A program made the translations under genes and the position numbers. A stretch of 64,000 nucleotides of DNA from an uncultured Eubacteriales bacterium (lineage in GTDB: Bacteria > Bacillota > Clostridia > Christensenellales > CAG-138). This document shows positions 24,702 to 33,302 of this stretch, in pieces. The stretch is taken from NCBI GenBank assembly GCA_900545265.1, contig UQYI01000008.1, positions 1-64,000 on the forward strand, written 5' to 3'. How positions within the stretch are numbered: position 1 is the first letter of the stretch; each line of letters starts with the position of its first letter. A model generated the notes under the pieces. The model was given only the letters and a program-made list of their open reading frames with translations, was not told where the DNA came from and did no database searches.

Positions 24702-24854
24702 ATGAAATCCGTATTCATGGTTGCAGGCATGGCGGCGGGAGCGGCTTTGGCCGTAACGGCCGTATCCGCCATGTATCCCGATGTAATGCGTCGGATGAAG
24801 CGGGACGGGGCCAAAACCCTGCGTTCCATCAAACGTACCGCCGGGATCCACTGA
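24702..24854 (+). CDS. Small membrane protein, 50 residues
   Basis: A short protein with a hydrophobic Ala/Gly/Val-rich span (about residues 4-24) and a basic C-terminus (MRRMKRDGAKTLRSIKRTAGIH). AAAGGAGG lies 8 nt before the ATG and a strong terminator follows the stop, so the reading frame is credible despite its size. Topology would place the basic tail inside. I do not recognise a named family; it resembles small YtxH-like membrane proteins. Confidence 0.75.
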   Translation: MKSVFMVAGMAAGAALAVTAVSAMYPDVMRRMKRDGAKTLRSIKRTAGIH

Positions 24855-24862
24855 ACCGCAGG

Positions 24863-24897
24863 CCGGAGCACTTTAGGGTGGCTCCGGTTTGTTTTTT
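24863..24897 (+). terminator. Intrinsic terminator after the small membrane protein
   Basis: CCGGAGC/GCTCCGG stem with an 11-nt loop, then TTTGTTTTTT. Confidence 0.92.
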
Positions 24898-24901
24898 ATG
24901 C

Positions 24902-24933
24902 AAAAAACACCCGGGCGATCTTACGTCCGGGTG
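24902..24933 (-). terminator. Intrinsic terminator of the nrnA pair
   Basis: On the minus strand CACCCGG/CCGGGTG is followed by TTTTTT. Some 174 nt separate it from the DHH stop. That stretch (24934-25107) holds an inverted repeat, GATGCCCAGC near 24974 with GCTGGGCGCATC near 25013, but no gene. Confidence 0.9.
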
Positions 24934-25107
24934 CTGTATGCTGTTCATAGCATTTGTTATTTTATTCGGAAAACGATGCCCAGCGCCTCCGTATCAGATA
25001 TGTGTATTTCAAAGCTGGGCGCATCCTATGCGGATTCGTCCGTTTCCGGGTGCTTCAGCAGACTTAAGGGGAAGCTGCTTCCACCGTGCCGGAGCATCGG
25101 GGCAGCG

Positions 25108-26088
25108 TTACATCCATCCGGTATGCTCGGCTTTATAGGCTTCCAGCAGCGCATCGGCCTGCCGGAGCAGGGGGCGCATGCGGCTGCGCTTATCCAGCGT
25201 TGCGCCGCTGGCACAGGCGTGCCCGCCGCCGCCAAAGGCTTCCGCCAGCTCGTTGACAGTCACGAACCGGGAGCGGAGCCGCACCCGGATGGTGCCGTCC
25301 GGATTTTCAATAAATGCGATCCAGATCAGGCTGTCTTTCAGTCCGCCCAGATAGCTGATGGCGTTGCAGGCTTCCTCGCTGGTGAGACCGAAAGATGCCT
25401 GCGCCTTTTGCGAAATGAAAAAGTGAGCCACGCCGCTTGTGGTCAGCTGCATACGGTTAAGCACATAAGCGTGGAATTTCAGTGCCCGGTATTCATCCAG
25501 ATACAAATGGGCATACAGGGTCTGCATATCCACTCCCGTATCCAGAAGCATGGCAGCCAGCCGCAGAGTCTCTCCTGTGACGGATTCATATTTGAACCGG
25601 CCGGAGTCTGTGACCATGCCCGCATACAGGCAGGTGGCCGCCTGTACATCCAGCTTCAGGGTCTGTGGAAAGGCAGCGCACAGAGCAGCCAGCATTTCAC
25701 ACAGGGAGGAACGGTCCGGCTCCACCCAGGCAATATCTCCGTAGGGATGCCTTTCTATATGATGATCGATGACCATAAGCTCCCGGCCCATGGCATATTT
25801 GGGGTTGGAAATCCTGTCTGCGCTGCCCGTGTCCAGCACAATGACCAGCGCCTCCTTATACAGCTCATCGGGAAGCTGCCGGTCCTCGCTTCCGAGAAAG
25901 GCCATATCTTCGGAATAATCCCCATTAATAACATACACCTCCTTTTCCGGGAAGGAAAGGGAGAGCACCCGCTTAAAGCCCAGCGTGCCGCCTACCGCAT
26001 CCCCATCCGGGCGCAGGTGGCGGCTGAGAATGATGCGCCTGTAGCTGCGGATCTTTTCTATCAGAGCGGCCTGAATGGTATCAGCCAT
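25108..26088 (-). CDS. DHH-family phosphoesterase, NrnA-like (copy 2)
   Basis: A 326-residue DHH/DHHA1 phosphoesterase of the NrnA (nanoRNase / pAp phosphatase) family. Metal motifs: HLRPDGDAVGG, VLDTGSADRI, IDHHIERH and the DHHA1 tail FGGGGHACASGATL. NrnA degrades 2-5-nt RNAs and may dephosphorylate pAp or linear cyclic-dinucleotide products. It overlaps its neighbouring paralogue by 8 nt, so the two are almost surely made together. All metal ligands appear intact. Confidence 0.9.
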   Translation of the reverse strand: MADTIQAALIEKIRSYRRIILSRHLRPDGDAVGGTLGFKRVLSLSFPEKEVYVINGDYSEDMAFLGSEDRQLPDELYKEALVIVLDTGSADRISNPKYAMGRELMVIDHHIERHPYGDIAWVEPDRSSLCEMLAALCAAFPQTLKLDVQAATCLYAGMVTDSGRFKYESVTGETLRLAAMLLDTGVDMQTLYAHLYLDEYRALKFHAYVLNRMQLTTSGVAHFFISQKAQASFGLTSEEACNAISYLGGLKDSLIWIAFIENPDGTIRVRLRSRFVTVNELAEAFGGGGHACASGATLDKRSRMRPLLRQADALLEAYKAEHTGWM

Positions 26089-27031
26089 GAAGCGCCTCCC
26101 TGCTCAGTGTATCCAGATCCCGAAGCATGGCCATGGCTGTTTCCCTGTCCGGCAGGGTGGCGCCGCTGGCTTTGGCGTGGCCGCCTCCACCGTATTTTAC
26201 GGCAATGGGGTTGATGTTGCAGCGGTTGGAGCGCAGCTCACACAGCACCCCCTGCGGGCATTCCGTAAAGTTCACCCAGTTGCAAACGCCCTTGATGTCT
26301 GCCATGAGATTCGCCATGCCGCGGGAGATGCTGAAGGTGTCTACCCCCAGGCTGTCCATGGTAGCCCGATCCGTATAGATATAAGCCGTTCCGGCGGGAG
26401 TCAGCTGAATGGCGTTCATAAACCGGCCCCGCAGCCGGATACGGGAAAGGTCTTCTTCATACAGCCGGCCGTAGATCTCTTCCAGCGGGATGGGGGCCTG
26501 CTCCATAAGGAAAGCCGCCCGCAGAAAGGTCCCCGCACTGGTGCTGTCATAGCGGAAGCGGCCGGAATCCGTGACCATGCCCGTGTACAGTGCGTTGGCG
26601 GCAATGGGGGGGACTTTCCAGCCTGCCTCCATGGCCAGTGCGATCACAAGGCCGCAGCAGCTTTCAAAGGCGGTATCCGTTACCTCCGTATCTGCGATCC
26701 GCCCGCAGAAAATGTGGTGATCAATCCGTGCCGTTGCGGCGGCCAGAGTATACCGGGGGTCGCTGATCAGCGCAGGGGCAGAGGTATCCAGAATCACGGC
26801 CAGAGCTCCGGAAAAAGCTTCGTCCGGCAAAGTTTCCGGGGCGGAATCCTCCATGAAAGCGTAACGGCCCGGGGCATCGCCTACCATGTGTACTTCCTTT
26901 CCTGGCAGATTGGCCAGTATCAGGTGCTTGAGGCCTATCTGGCTGCCCAGTGCATCCCCATCCGGGCAGGTGTGTCGGTGCAGAATAATGCGTTCATAGC
27001 GGCATAACAGAGACAGAATCGATTCAAACAT
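26081..27031 (-). CDS. nrnA: DHH-family phosphoesterase, NrnA-like (copy 1)
   Basis: A 316-residue paralogue of the next gene, with RHTCPDGDALGSQ, VILDTSAPALIS, RIDHHIFCG and the C-terminal YGGGGHAKASGATL. The start ATG at 27031 is 7 nt after GAGGGA. A sigma-A promoter and an operator-like palindrome lie upstream. Having two intact NrnA-type enzymes in one operon suggests different substrates, for example nanoRNA and pAp or pGpG, or a heteromer; NrnA enzymes are usually homodimers. Confidence 0.9.
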   Translation of the reverse strand: MFESILSLLCRYERIILHRHTCPDGDALGSQIGLKHLILANLPGKEVHMVGDAPGRYAFMEDSAPETLPDEAFSGALAVILDTSAPALISDPRYTLAAATARIDHHIFCGRIADTEVTDTAFESCCGLVIALAMEAGWKVPPIAANALYTGMVTDSGRFRYDSTSAGTFLRAAFLMEQAPIPLEEIYGRLYEEDLSRIRLRGRFMNAIQLTPAGTAYIYTDRATMDSLGVDTFSISRGMANLMADIKGVCNWVNFTECPQGVLCELRSNRCNINPIAVKYGGGGHAKASGATLPDRETAMAMLRDLDTLSREALHG

Positions 27032-27059
27032 GTATATTCCCTCAATATATAGTAATAAC

Positions 27060-27088
27060 AGTATATCATGGCGGCGCACGCCTGTAAA
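27060..27088 (-). promoter_or_regulatory. Sigma-A promoter of the nrnA pair
   Basis: On the minus strand TTTACA (27083-27088), a 17-nt spacer and TATACT (27060-27065), about 22 nt before the expected leader. Confidence 0.82.
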
Positions 27089-27092
27089 GCGA

Positions 27093-27105
27093 ACGAACCG
27101 TTCGT
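27093..27105. promoter_or_regulatory. Operator-like inverted repeat upstream of the nrnA promoter
   Basis: ACGAACCGTTCGT is an inverted repeat (ACGAA/TTCGT about CCG) that starts 4 nt upstream of the -35 hexamer. Such short repeats are typical of TetR-family sites, but the binding protein is unknown. Confidence 0.45.
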
Positions 27106-27250
27106 AAGAATATATACAGCATGGATGTGCGAAAAATATGAATATACCTTATGAATCAAACATGGGGTGACGGAGCCTGTATATCAGGGAACGGAAGAGA
27201 CGGGGCAGACGCGCATCCATAAACAAACGCTCTGGAGCATATTTTGCATA

Positions 27251-27721
27251 TCAGGCCCAGTCTTTGCACACATCCACCCATGCTTCATAATCGGAAAATG
27301 TTTCCAGTTGGGGAATGGTCAACTCTATGGCGCTGTTGCTGCTGACGCAGGTGGGGAACACCGTTTCAAAACGCCGTAAAGAAACATCCAGAAAGATTCT
27401 CACTCCCGGCCGTACCGCAAAGGGGCAAACCCCTCCTACCGCATGATCGACCAGGGTGGAGGCTTCCTCTGCGAAAAGCATTTTGGCCTTTTTTCCAAAT
27501 CGTGCTTTGTATTTGCCGTTGTCGATGCGGGCATCTCCCGCCGTTACCACCAGAACAGGACTGTCATCCACCATAAAAGAAAGCGTTTTGGCTATCCGGC
27601 AAGGGGGCACGCCCAGAGCCTGGGCAGCCAAAGGCACCGTGGCGCTGGAAACGGGCAGTTCCATGATCTTTTCTTCCATGCCCAGAGGACGGAAGAAGGC
27701 TTTTACTTTTTCAATAGACAT
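27251..27721 (-). CDS. YbaK/EbsC family aminoacyl-tRNA deacylase
   Basis: This 156-residue protein has the YbaK/ProX editing-domain fold. Markers are ELPVSSATVPLAAQALGVPPCRIAKTLSF with the conserved Lys, VLVVTAGDARIDNGKYKARFG and AVGGVCPFAVRPGVRIFLDVSL. Relatives hydrolyse Cys-tRNA(Pro) or Ala-tRNA(Pro). The ATG at 27721 lacks a ribosome-binding site; longer in-frame starts are not better. A TTGAAC...TATTTT pair just upstream would put the transcript start near the ATG, so it may also be leaderless. Confidence 0.87.
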   Translation of the reverse strand: MSIEKVKAFFRPLGMEEKIMELPVSSATVPLAAQALGVPPCRIAKTLSFMVDDSPVLVVTAGDARIDNGKYKARFGKKAKMLFAEEASTLVDHAVGGVCPFAVRPGVRIFLDVSLRRFETVFPTCVSSNSAIELTIPQLETFSDYEAWVDVCKDWA

Positions 27722-27785
27722 ACAAAATACATATAAAGGGCGGCAGTTCAATACGCCGCCCCTTTCGTTCCTTTTGTTAAACGGG

Positions 27786-28271
27786 TCACTGCACGCCTAA
27801 CCGCTGCTTCATGACCTTTTCCACTGCGTTGAGAATATTTTCATATCCGGTGCAGCGGCACAGGTGCCCGGAAAGAAGCTTGCGCAGCTGCTCCCGGGTA
27901 TACAGTTTACCGCTTTCCAGGATCTCTACGGCGGTCATGATAAATCCAGGAGTGCAGAAGCCGCACTGAATGGCCGCTTCATCCACAAAGGCCTGCTGAA
28001 TATCCGAAAGCTCTCCGCCGGGACCCAGCAGACTTTCCAGCGTGCGGATGTTCTTCCCGTCAGCCCATACGGCCAGATATATGCAGGAATTAAAGCATTC
28101 CCCATCGATCAGCACGTTGCAGGCACCACATTCGCCTACTTCGCAGCCCTTTTTTACGCTGGTCAGCCGGTAGTCGTTCCGGAGCATATCCGTTAAAGAA
28201 GACCGCACATCGATATAGGCATCCCGTTCCACTCCGTTCAGGGTAAAATGAATGTGTTTCATCTGGGCCAT
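27786..28271 (-). CDS. xdhC: Xanthine dehydrogenase-type [2Fe-2S] subunit
   Basis: The 161-residue small subunit carries two [2Fe-2S] clusters that pass electrons from molybdenum to FAD. The plant-ferredoxin-like cluster is CEVGECGACNVLIDGECFNSC (slightly over one family motif, Cys43/48/51 and following), and the second uses CGFCTPG and CRCTG. Its start overlaps the stop of the FAD subunit (TAATG). It is last in ade-xdhA-xdhB-xdhC. The letters A/B/C follow E. coli usage. Substrate is xanthine or a related purine by context. Confidence 0.93.
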   Translation of the reverse strand: MAQMKHIHFTLNGVERDAYIDVRSSLTDMLRNDYRLTSVKKGCEVGECGACNVLIDGECFNSCIYLAVWADGKNIRTLESLLGPGGELSDIQQAFVDEAAIQCGFCTPGFIMTAVEILESGKLYTREQLRKLLSGHLCRCTGYENILNAVEKVMKQRLGVQ

Positions 28272-29152
28272 TACAGTGCACCTCCGCTGCGAAGAATGGA
28301 TTCCTTCAAGGCCCGCATGGCCAGTTCCCGGGTCAGATGCAGGCGGAACTCCTTAGTGGCCCGCCAGCTGGTGCGGGGGTTCACATCCTGCAGAGCCGCT
28401 TCTCCAAAGGCTTCCACCGTTTCCATGGAGACAGGCTTGCCTTTGGCAGCTGCTTCTGCGGAGGGAGCCCGCATGGGGATGGGCCCAGCCACTCCATAGG
28501 CAATGCGCACATCCTCTATGTACTTTTTGTCTGCGGAGAGCTTCACGTTTACGGAGCAGCCGCAGGTGGCAATATCCATGGCGTTGCGCATGGCATACTT
28601 GATGTAATGCCCCCTGTAGCCCTCATAGCTCTCTTTTTTGATGAGAATGGCCGTTTCCAGCTCGTTGTGCTGCAGCGCCACCTGCCCGGCTTTTATATAA
28701 AACTGCTGGATAGGCACCTGCCGTACGCCCTGGGGGCCGGTGATCTCCATCACAGCGTCCCAGGCGAAAAGCGTGGAGGCGGAATCGGCGCTGGTCACGC
28801 CGTTGCAGGTGTTGCCCCCAATGGTGCCGATGTTGCGGATCTGGGGGCCGCCCACCTGATCCACGGCCTCTCCCAGAACGGCGATATGCTTCTGAATAAG
28901 GGGATCCCTGGTAATGTGGGAAAAACTGGTCAGGGGCAGGATCCGCAGGGTGCCGTCCGCATCCATGGAGATCCCTCGCAGCGCATCGATGCCGTAAATG
29001 CTCACCAGTTCGCAGCCGGCCAGCTTGCCTTCCCTCATTTTGATAAGCACATCGCTGCCCCCGGCAATGATGATGGCCTGAGGGTGCTCCGTCAGCAGCC
29101 GCACCGCATCCTGCACAGACCGGGCTTCATACAGGGCTTTCATATCATACAT
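28271..29152 (-). CDS. xdhB: Xanthine dehydrogenase-type FAD-binding subunit
   Basis: A 293-residue medium subunit with the FAD pyrophosphate-binding loop IIIAGGSDVLIKMREG and the second FAD motif IGTIGGNTCNGVTSADSA. The C-terminal CO-dehydrogenase flavoprotein domain follows. It accepts electrons from the Fe-S subunit and reduces NAD or another acceptor. GGGAGG precedes the ATG, 15 nt after the xdhA stop. Confidence 0.93.
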   Translation of the reverse strand: MYDMKALYEARSVQDAVRLLTEHPQAIIIAGGSDVLIKMREGKLAGCELVSIYGIDALRGISMDADGTLRILPLTSFSHITRDPLIQKHIAVLGEAVDQVGGPQIRNIGTIGGNTCNGVTSADSASTLFAWDAVMEITGPQGVRQVPIQQFYIKAGQVALQHNELETAILIKKESYEGYRGHYIKYAMRNAMDIATCGCSVNVKLSADKKYIEDVRIAYGVAGPIPMRAPSAEAAAKGKPVSMETVEAFGEAALQDVNPRTSWRATKEFRLHLTRELAMRALKESILRSGGAL

Positions 29153-29167
29153 AATCTGGTTCCTCCC

Positions 29168-31456
29168 TTAGAGTAGGCCCTCTTCATGAAAGCGGGCATA
29201 GAGCTGATGGGGATTCATGGGCAGCTTTCGCAGGCTTACGCCGGTAGCATCCATAATGGCGTTGTGAATGGCCGGGGCTACGGGGCACACCGGGGGTTCG
29301 CCCAGCGCTTTTGTGCCAAAGGGGCTGGTAGGCTCCGGGTTTTGCACAAACCCCGCCATAAGGTCCGGGTGATCCATCATGGTGCACAGCTTGTAATCCA
29401 ACAGGTTGTTGTTCAGGGGACGGCCGGTTTTTTCGTCATAGAGCAGCTGCTCGCCTATGGCATAGCCGATCCCCATGCTCATGCCTCCGTGTACCTGCGC
29501 CTCCGCCAGAGCGGGGTTGATAAGCTTGCCGCAGTCATGCACGTTGATGATATTCAGCAGCTTATACTTGCACAGGGGGATATCTACCTCCACCTCCGCT
29601 ACGGCGGCGCCGAAGGAATAGGCATTGGTGCGGATGGTATAGGTGGATTCGCTGGTCATATATTCATTGTGCTCCATGGAATAGAGCACCTCCGTAGCCA
29701 GCTCGCCCAGCGTCATGAGCACCTGGCCGTCCGTGGTGCGCACAATGCTGCCGTCTACTACATCCAGGCTGTATACAGGCATACGGGTCAGGGCACTGGC
29801 GTGGTTCAGAATTTTCTTTTTCAGTTCCAGCCCCGTCTGCTTGATGGAAAAGCCCCCCACATAGGTCTGTCTGGAAGCATAGGCTCCGGTGCCGAAGGGA
29901 GTCACGTCCGTATCCTGATTGGAGAGGACGTGGACCTTTTCAAAGGGAATGCCTACGGAATCTGCTGCCATTTGGGCAAAGGCCGTGTCCGCTCCCTGAC
30001 CGATCTCCGTTTCGCCCAGCTGCAGCTGTATGGAACCGTCCTGATTGAGCACCATCCGGCAGGAGCTGGTTTCCAGGCTGATGGGCCATACAGCGGTATT
30101 GTACCAGAATACCGCAATACCAAGGCCGTGGCGAACGGGGCCTGTCTCCTGCTCATATAGGGCCTTTTTCTCTTTATAATGGATGGCCTCCATGGCCTTT
30201 TCCATGCACATTTCGTGGCTGGGATAGAAGTTGACGTTTTTGCTGAACCCGTCGGTAAAGCCTACGGGCATAAGATTCTTTTTTCGCAGTTCCCATGGAT
30301 CCATATGCAGGCCGTGCGCGATCTCTTCCATGTGGCTTTCCATGGCAAAGCTGATCTGGGGCATACCGTAGCCCCGCATGGCTCCGGCGGTAGCGGTATT
30401 GGTGTATACGGTGTAGACTTTTGCCTCTATAGCGTCTGCCTGATACAGCTGGGAAAATCCGCTCTGGGACTTTGCCACAATGGAGTGGCCGTGGCTGGCA
30501 TAAGCGCCCTGATTGGAAAAGCCCTCCATCCACCGGGCGGCAAAGGTGCCGTCAGGGCGGACATAGGAGATCAGGTGATACTTGATGGAATGGCGCACCC
30601 GGGTGCAGGCAAAGGTCTCCTCCCGGGTCATATCGTATTTCACCAGCCTGCCTCCCAGCTGCCGGGAGATCCAGGCTACAAGGGGTTCATACAGTGCATC
30701 CTGCTTGTTGCCGAAGCCCCCGCCGATATAGGGCTTTACAATGCGAATCTGTCCCCAGGGGAGCCCCAGGGCCTGGCCCACCACCCGGCGGACAATATGG
30801 GGGATCTGGGTGGAGGAGACTACCACCTGCTTGCCCGCTTCTTCGTAGGAATAGCAGATATGGTTTTCGATGTGGCAGTGCTGCACAATGGGCGTTTCAT
30901 ACCAGCCCTCAAAGCGGAGCAGCCCCGGCTCCTGAATGGCTTCTTCAAAGTTCCCTTTGGAAAAGCTGCTCTGGGCCAGAATGTTATGCTCTATGCCGTC
31001 CTCTGCATGGAGCTGGGGCGCCCCCTCTTCCATGGCCTTCAGGGGGTCCAGCACAAAGGGAAGCACCTCATATTCCGCCTCCAGAGCCCGGACAGCCTGT
31101 TCGGCGGCAATATCGTTTTCAGCAACTACGGCGGCGATCTCGTCCCCGTAATAGCGTACATGGGTGTTCAGCAGATTCCGGTCGGCCTTGTCTTGGTGAT
31201 GGGGGTCCGTAGACCAGGGGTGCCCTGCCGTGGGGAATTTCTGCGCCGGCACATCGAAGCAGGTGAAGATGCGCACCACCCCTGGGATCGCTTCCGCCCG
31301 GCTTCTGTCAATGGCTTTCACATAGCCGTGGGCAATGGTGGAGCGGCACAGCTTGATGACCAGCGCATTTTTATCACACAGATCCTCAGTGTACCTGGCC
31401 CGGCCGGTGACTTTATCATAAGCATCCACCCGGGGCAAACTTTTTCCAACGTACAT
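29168..31456 (-). CDS. xdhA: Xanthine dehydrogenase-type molybdopterin-binding subunit
   Basis: The 762-residue catalytic subunit binds the molybdenum-pterin cofactor and hydroxylates purines or related heterocycles. Family features in order: LPRVDAYDKVTGRARYTEDL, KPYIGGGFGNKQD, TATAGAMRGYGMPQ (the Arg-containing substrate loop), GETEIGQGADT and the catalytic Glu in KALGEPPV near the C-terminus. Key residues are present, so it should be active. The position after adenine deaminase favours hypoxanthine or xanthine. AAGGAGG lies 5 nt before the ATG. It lacks the Cys of selenium-dependent paralogues as far as I can see, but this cannot be excluded. Confidence 0.93.
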   Translation of the reverse strand: MYVGKSLPRVDAYDKVTGRARYTEDLCDKNALVIKLCRSTIAHGYVKAIDRSRAEAIPGVVRIFTCFDVPAQKFPTAGHPWSTDPHHQDKADRNLLNTHVRYYGDEIAAVVAENDIAAEQAVRALEAEYEVLPFVLDPLKAMEEGAPQLHAEDGIEHNILAQSSFSKGNFEEAIQEPGLLRFEGWYETPIVQHCHIENHICYSYEEAGKQVVVSSTQIPHIVRRVVGQALGLPWGQIRIVKPYIGGGFGNKQDALYEPLVAWISRQLGGRLVKYDMTREETFACTRVRHSIKYHLISYVRPDGTFAARWMEGFSNQGAYASHGHSIVAKSQSGFSQLYQADAIEAKVYTVYTNTATAGAMRGYGMPQISFAMESHMEEIAHGLHMDPWELRKKNLMPVGFTDGFSKNVNFYPSHEMCMEKAMEAIHYKEKKALYEQETGPVRHGLGIAVFWYNTAVWPISLETSSCRMVLNQDGSIQLQLGETEIGQGADTAFAQMAADSVGIPFEKVHVLSNQDTDVTPFGTGAYASRQTYVGGFSIKQTGLELKKKILNHASALTRMPVYSLDVVDGSIVRTTDGQVLMTLGELATEVLYSMEHNEYMTSESTYTIRTNAYSFGAAVAEVEVDIPLCKYKLLNIINVHDCGKLINPALAEAQVHGGMSMGIGYAIGEQLLYDEKTGRPLNNNLLDYKLCTMMDHPDLMAGFVQNPEPTSPFGTKALGEPPVCPVAPAIHNAIMDATGVSLRKLPMNPHQLYARFHEEGLL

Positions 31457-31465
31457 GGTGCCTCC

Positions 31466-33157
31466 TTAGCTGATAAACTGCATGGTATCCGTATGGAACA
31501 TCCCCATATCGGTAATGCGCACATGGGGAATAACGGGCAGGGCGATAAAGGAAAGAGTGACAAAGGGATCTCCGTCGGCATACTCGCCAATGGAAGAAAA
31601 CGCTTCCAGCAGCGCCTGCTGCCTGCGGATGATATCTTCCAGGGGCAGGTCGCTCATAAGTCCCGCGACCGGGAGCGGCAGGCAGGCCAGTACCTTGCCT
31701 TCGTGTACCACCACAAAACCGCCGCTGCAGGCTTCCAGTGCGTCTACGGCGGTCAGCATATCAGCGTCATTGTCGCCCACCACCACCAGATTGTGGGAAT
31801 CATGCCCTACGGTGGAAGCAATGGCTCCCCTGCGGATGGTCATGCCCTTGAGTATGCCCACGCCCGCCCGGCCGGAGGACATATGCCGCTCCAGCACCGC
31901 CGCCTTGAGCAGGGTAGGCGTGGCCTGGAACAGGCCGTTTTTCTGCTCTACCTTTTCATAGGTCAGGGTGGTCAGCAGCTCTCCGGGGGTCAGGTTGAGG
32001 ACAGGCATCTTCTCTCCGGCAGGAAGATCCAGTATACCCGGTTTCCGGGGCGCCAGATGGATGCTGTTGTAAATGCGGGGATCCCGTTTCAGCGGTTTGC
32101 CCGGTGCGGGCACGAAGCGCTGGCCGGCGGTATATACGGCCTGCACGTTAAAATCGGTCAAATTGTCAAACAGAACAAAGTCCGCCCGGTAACCCGGCGC
32201 AATGGCGCCGTAGCGACGGAGACCATAGGTCTCGGCGGCATTGATGGTAGCCATCTGAATGGCCTGAATGGCCGGTATGCCGTTGGCAACGGCTCGGCGG
32301 AGAATATAATTGATGTGGCCTTCCCGCTGTATGTTTTCCAGGTGCTTATCATCGGTGCAGAAGAGCATCCGGCGAGTAGGCAGATGCTCCCGGGCAATGG
32401 CGGCCATAATGTTTTCCACCCCCCGGCAGGCGGAGCCCAGCCGCAGGTGCAGGCGCATGCCCTTGCGCAGCTTTTCTGCAAATTCTTCGTATTCGGAACA
32501 TTCATGATCCGTCTGGATCCCGGCGGCGCAATAGGCATTCAGCGCATCGCCGCTGAGCAGGGGGGCGTGGCCGTCAATGGGGCGGCGGCGGAAAAGCTCC
32601 AGCTTATCCAGCATCTCCCCATCGCCGGAAACGGTGGCCATGCAGTCCATGACCTCCCCCAGCCCCAGCACCCGGGGGTGATGCAGAAACTGCTCCATAT
32701 CCTTGGCCACCAGCTTGGCGCCGCTGGTTTCAAAGCTGGTGCAGGGCACACAGGAGGGGATCATGATAAAAACGGACAAAGGCATCCATTCCGTCTGATC
32801 CAGCATATACTGGATGCCTTCGGTGCCGCAAACATTGGCGATCTCATGGGGGTCGGCAATGACCGCTGTAGTGCCCTGGCTCAAAATACAGTCGGCAAAG
32901 CGGGAGGGATGAGCCATGGATGATTCAATATGCACATGCCCATCTATCAGCCCCGGGCAAAGATAAGCGCCGTGGGCGTCCACTTCCTCCTTCCCGGAGT
33001 AGCTGCCTACGCCCAGAATGATCCCATCCCGGACGGCTACGTCTGCTGTTTCAATGGATTCGGTAAAAACATTGACCACCCGGGCATTCTTGATGACCAA
33101 GGCTGCATTGCGGCTGGCCGCATTGAGAATGGCATTTCGTAAACGGGTCTTCTCCAT
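31466..33157 (-). CDS. ade: Adenine deaminase
   Basis: This 563-residue amidohydrolase converts adenine to hypoxanthine and ammonia. Metal ligands appear in CPGLIDGHVHIESSM, with VIADPHEIANVCG and the C-terminal Ade domain signature STVGHDSHNLVVVGDND. Start: the ATG at 33157, 12 nt after AGGAGG. It is first in the unit ade-xdhA-xdhB-xdhC, feeding hypoxanthine to the hydroxylase. It is transcribed divergently from hyuA-mocA. Confidence 0.95.
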   Translation of the reverse strand: MEKTRLRNAILNAASRNAALVIKNARVVNVFTESIETADVAVRDGIILGVGSYSGKEEVDAHGAYLCPGLIDGHVHIESSMAHPSRFADCILSQGTTAVIADPHEIANVCGTEGIQYMLDQTEWMPLSVFIMIPSCVPCTSFETSGAKLVAKDMEQFLHHPRVLGLGEVMDCMATVSGDGEMLDKLELFRRRPIDGHAPLLSGDALNAYCAAGIQTDHECSEYEEFAEKLRKGMRLHLRLGSACRGVENIMAAIAREHLPTRRMLFCTDDKHLENIQREGHINYILRRAVANGIPAIQAIQMATINAAETYGLRRYGAIAPGYRADFVLFDNLTDFNVQAVYTAGQRFVPAPGKPLKRDPRIYNSIHLAPRKPGILDLPAGEKMPVLNLTPGELLTTLTYEKVEQKNGLFQATPTLLKAAVLERHMSSGRAGVGILKGMTIRRGAIASTVGHDSHNLVVVGDNDADMLTAVDALEACSGGFVVVHEGKVLACLPLPVAGLMSDLPLEDIIRRQQALLEAFSSIGEYADGDPFVTLSFIALPVIPHVRITDMGMFHTDTMQFIS

Positions 33158-33182
33158 ACTGTTTAGAATCCTCCTATATTGC

Positions 33183-33211
33183 ATTATAACAACTAACACA
33201 ATAAATTGGAA
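33183..33211 (-). promoter_or_regulatory. Promoter of ade-xdhABC
   Basis: On the minus strand TTCCAA (33206-33211), a 17-nt spacer and a consensus TATAAT (33183-33188). Confidence 0.72.
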
Positions 33212-33235
33212 GTACACAAAATATTTTTGCACCCC

Positions 33236-33264
33236 TGCACAGAAACTTTTTTTCATGTTATACT
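33236..33264 (+). promoter_or_regulatory. Candidate promoter of hyuA-mocA
   Basis: TGCACA (33236-33241), a 17-nt spacer and TATACT (33259-33264). The -10 lies inside a perfect palindrome, so repression by occlusion is plausible. Confidence 0.6.
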
Positions 33265-33273
33265 GCAGTATAA
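33258..33273. promoter_or_regulatory. 16-nt perfect palindrome over the hyuA -10 region
   Basis: TTATACTGCAGTATAA is a perfect inverted repeat that covers the -10 box and expected start of hyuA. It sits in the 145-bp divergent region between ade and hyuA. The size and shape suit a dimeric repressor. Confidence 0.6.
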
Positions 33274-33302
33274 ACTATTTTATCCAGGCAAGGAGGCTGC
33301 CC

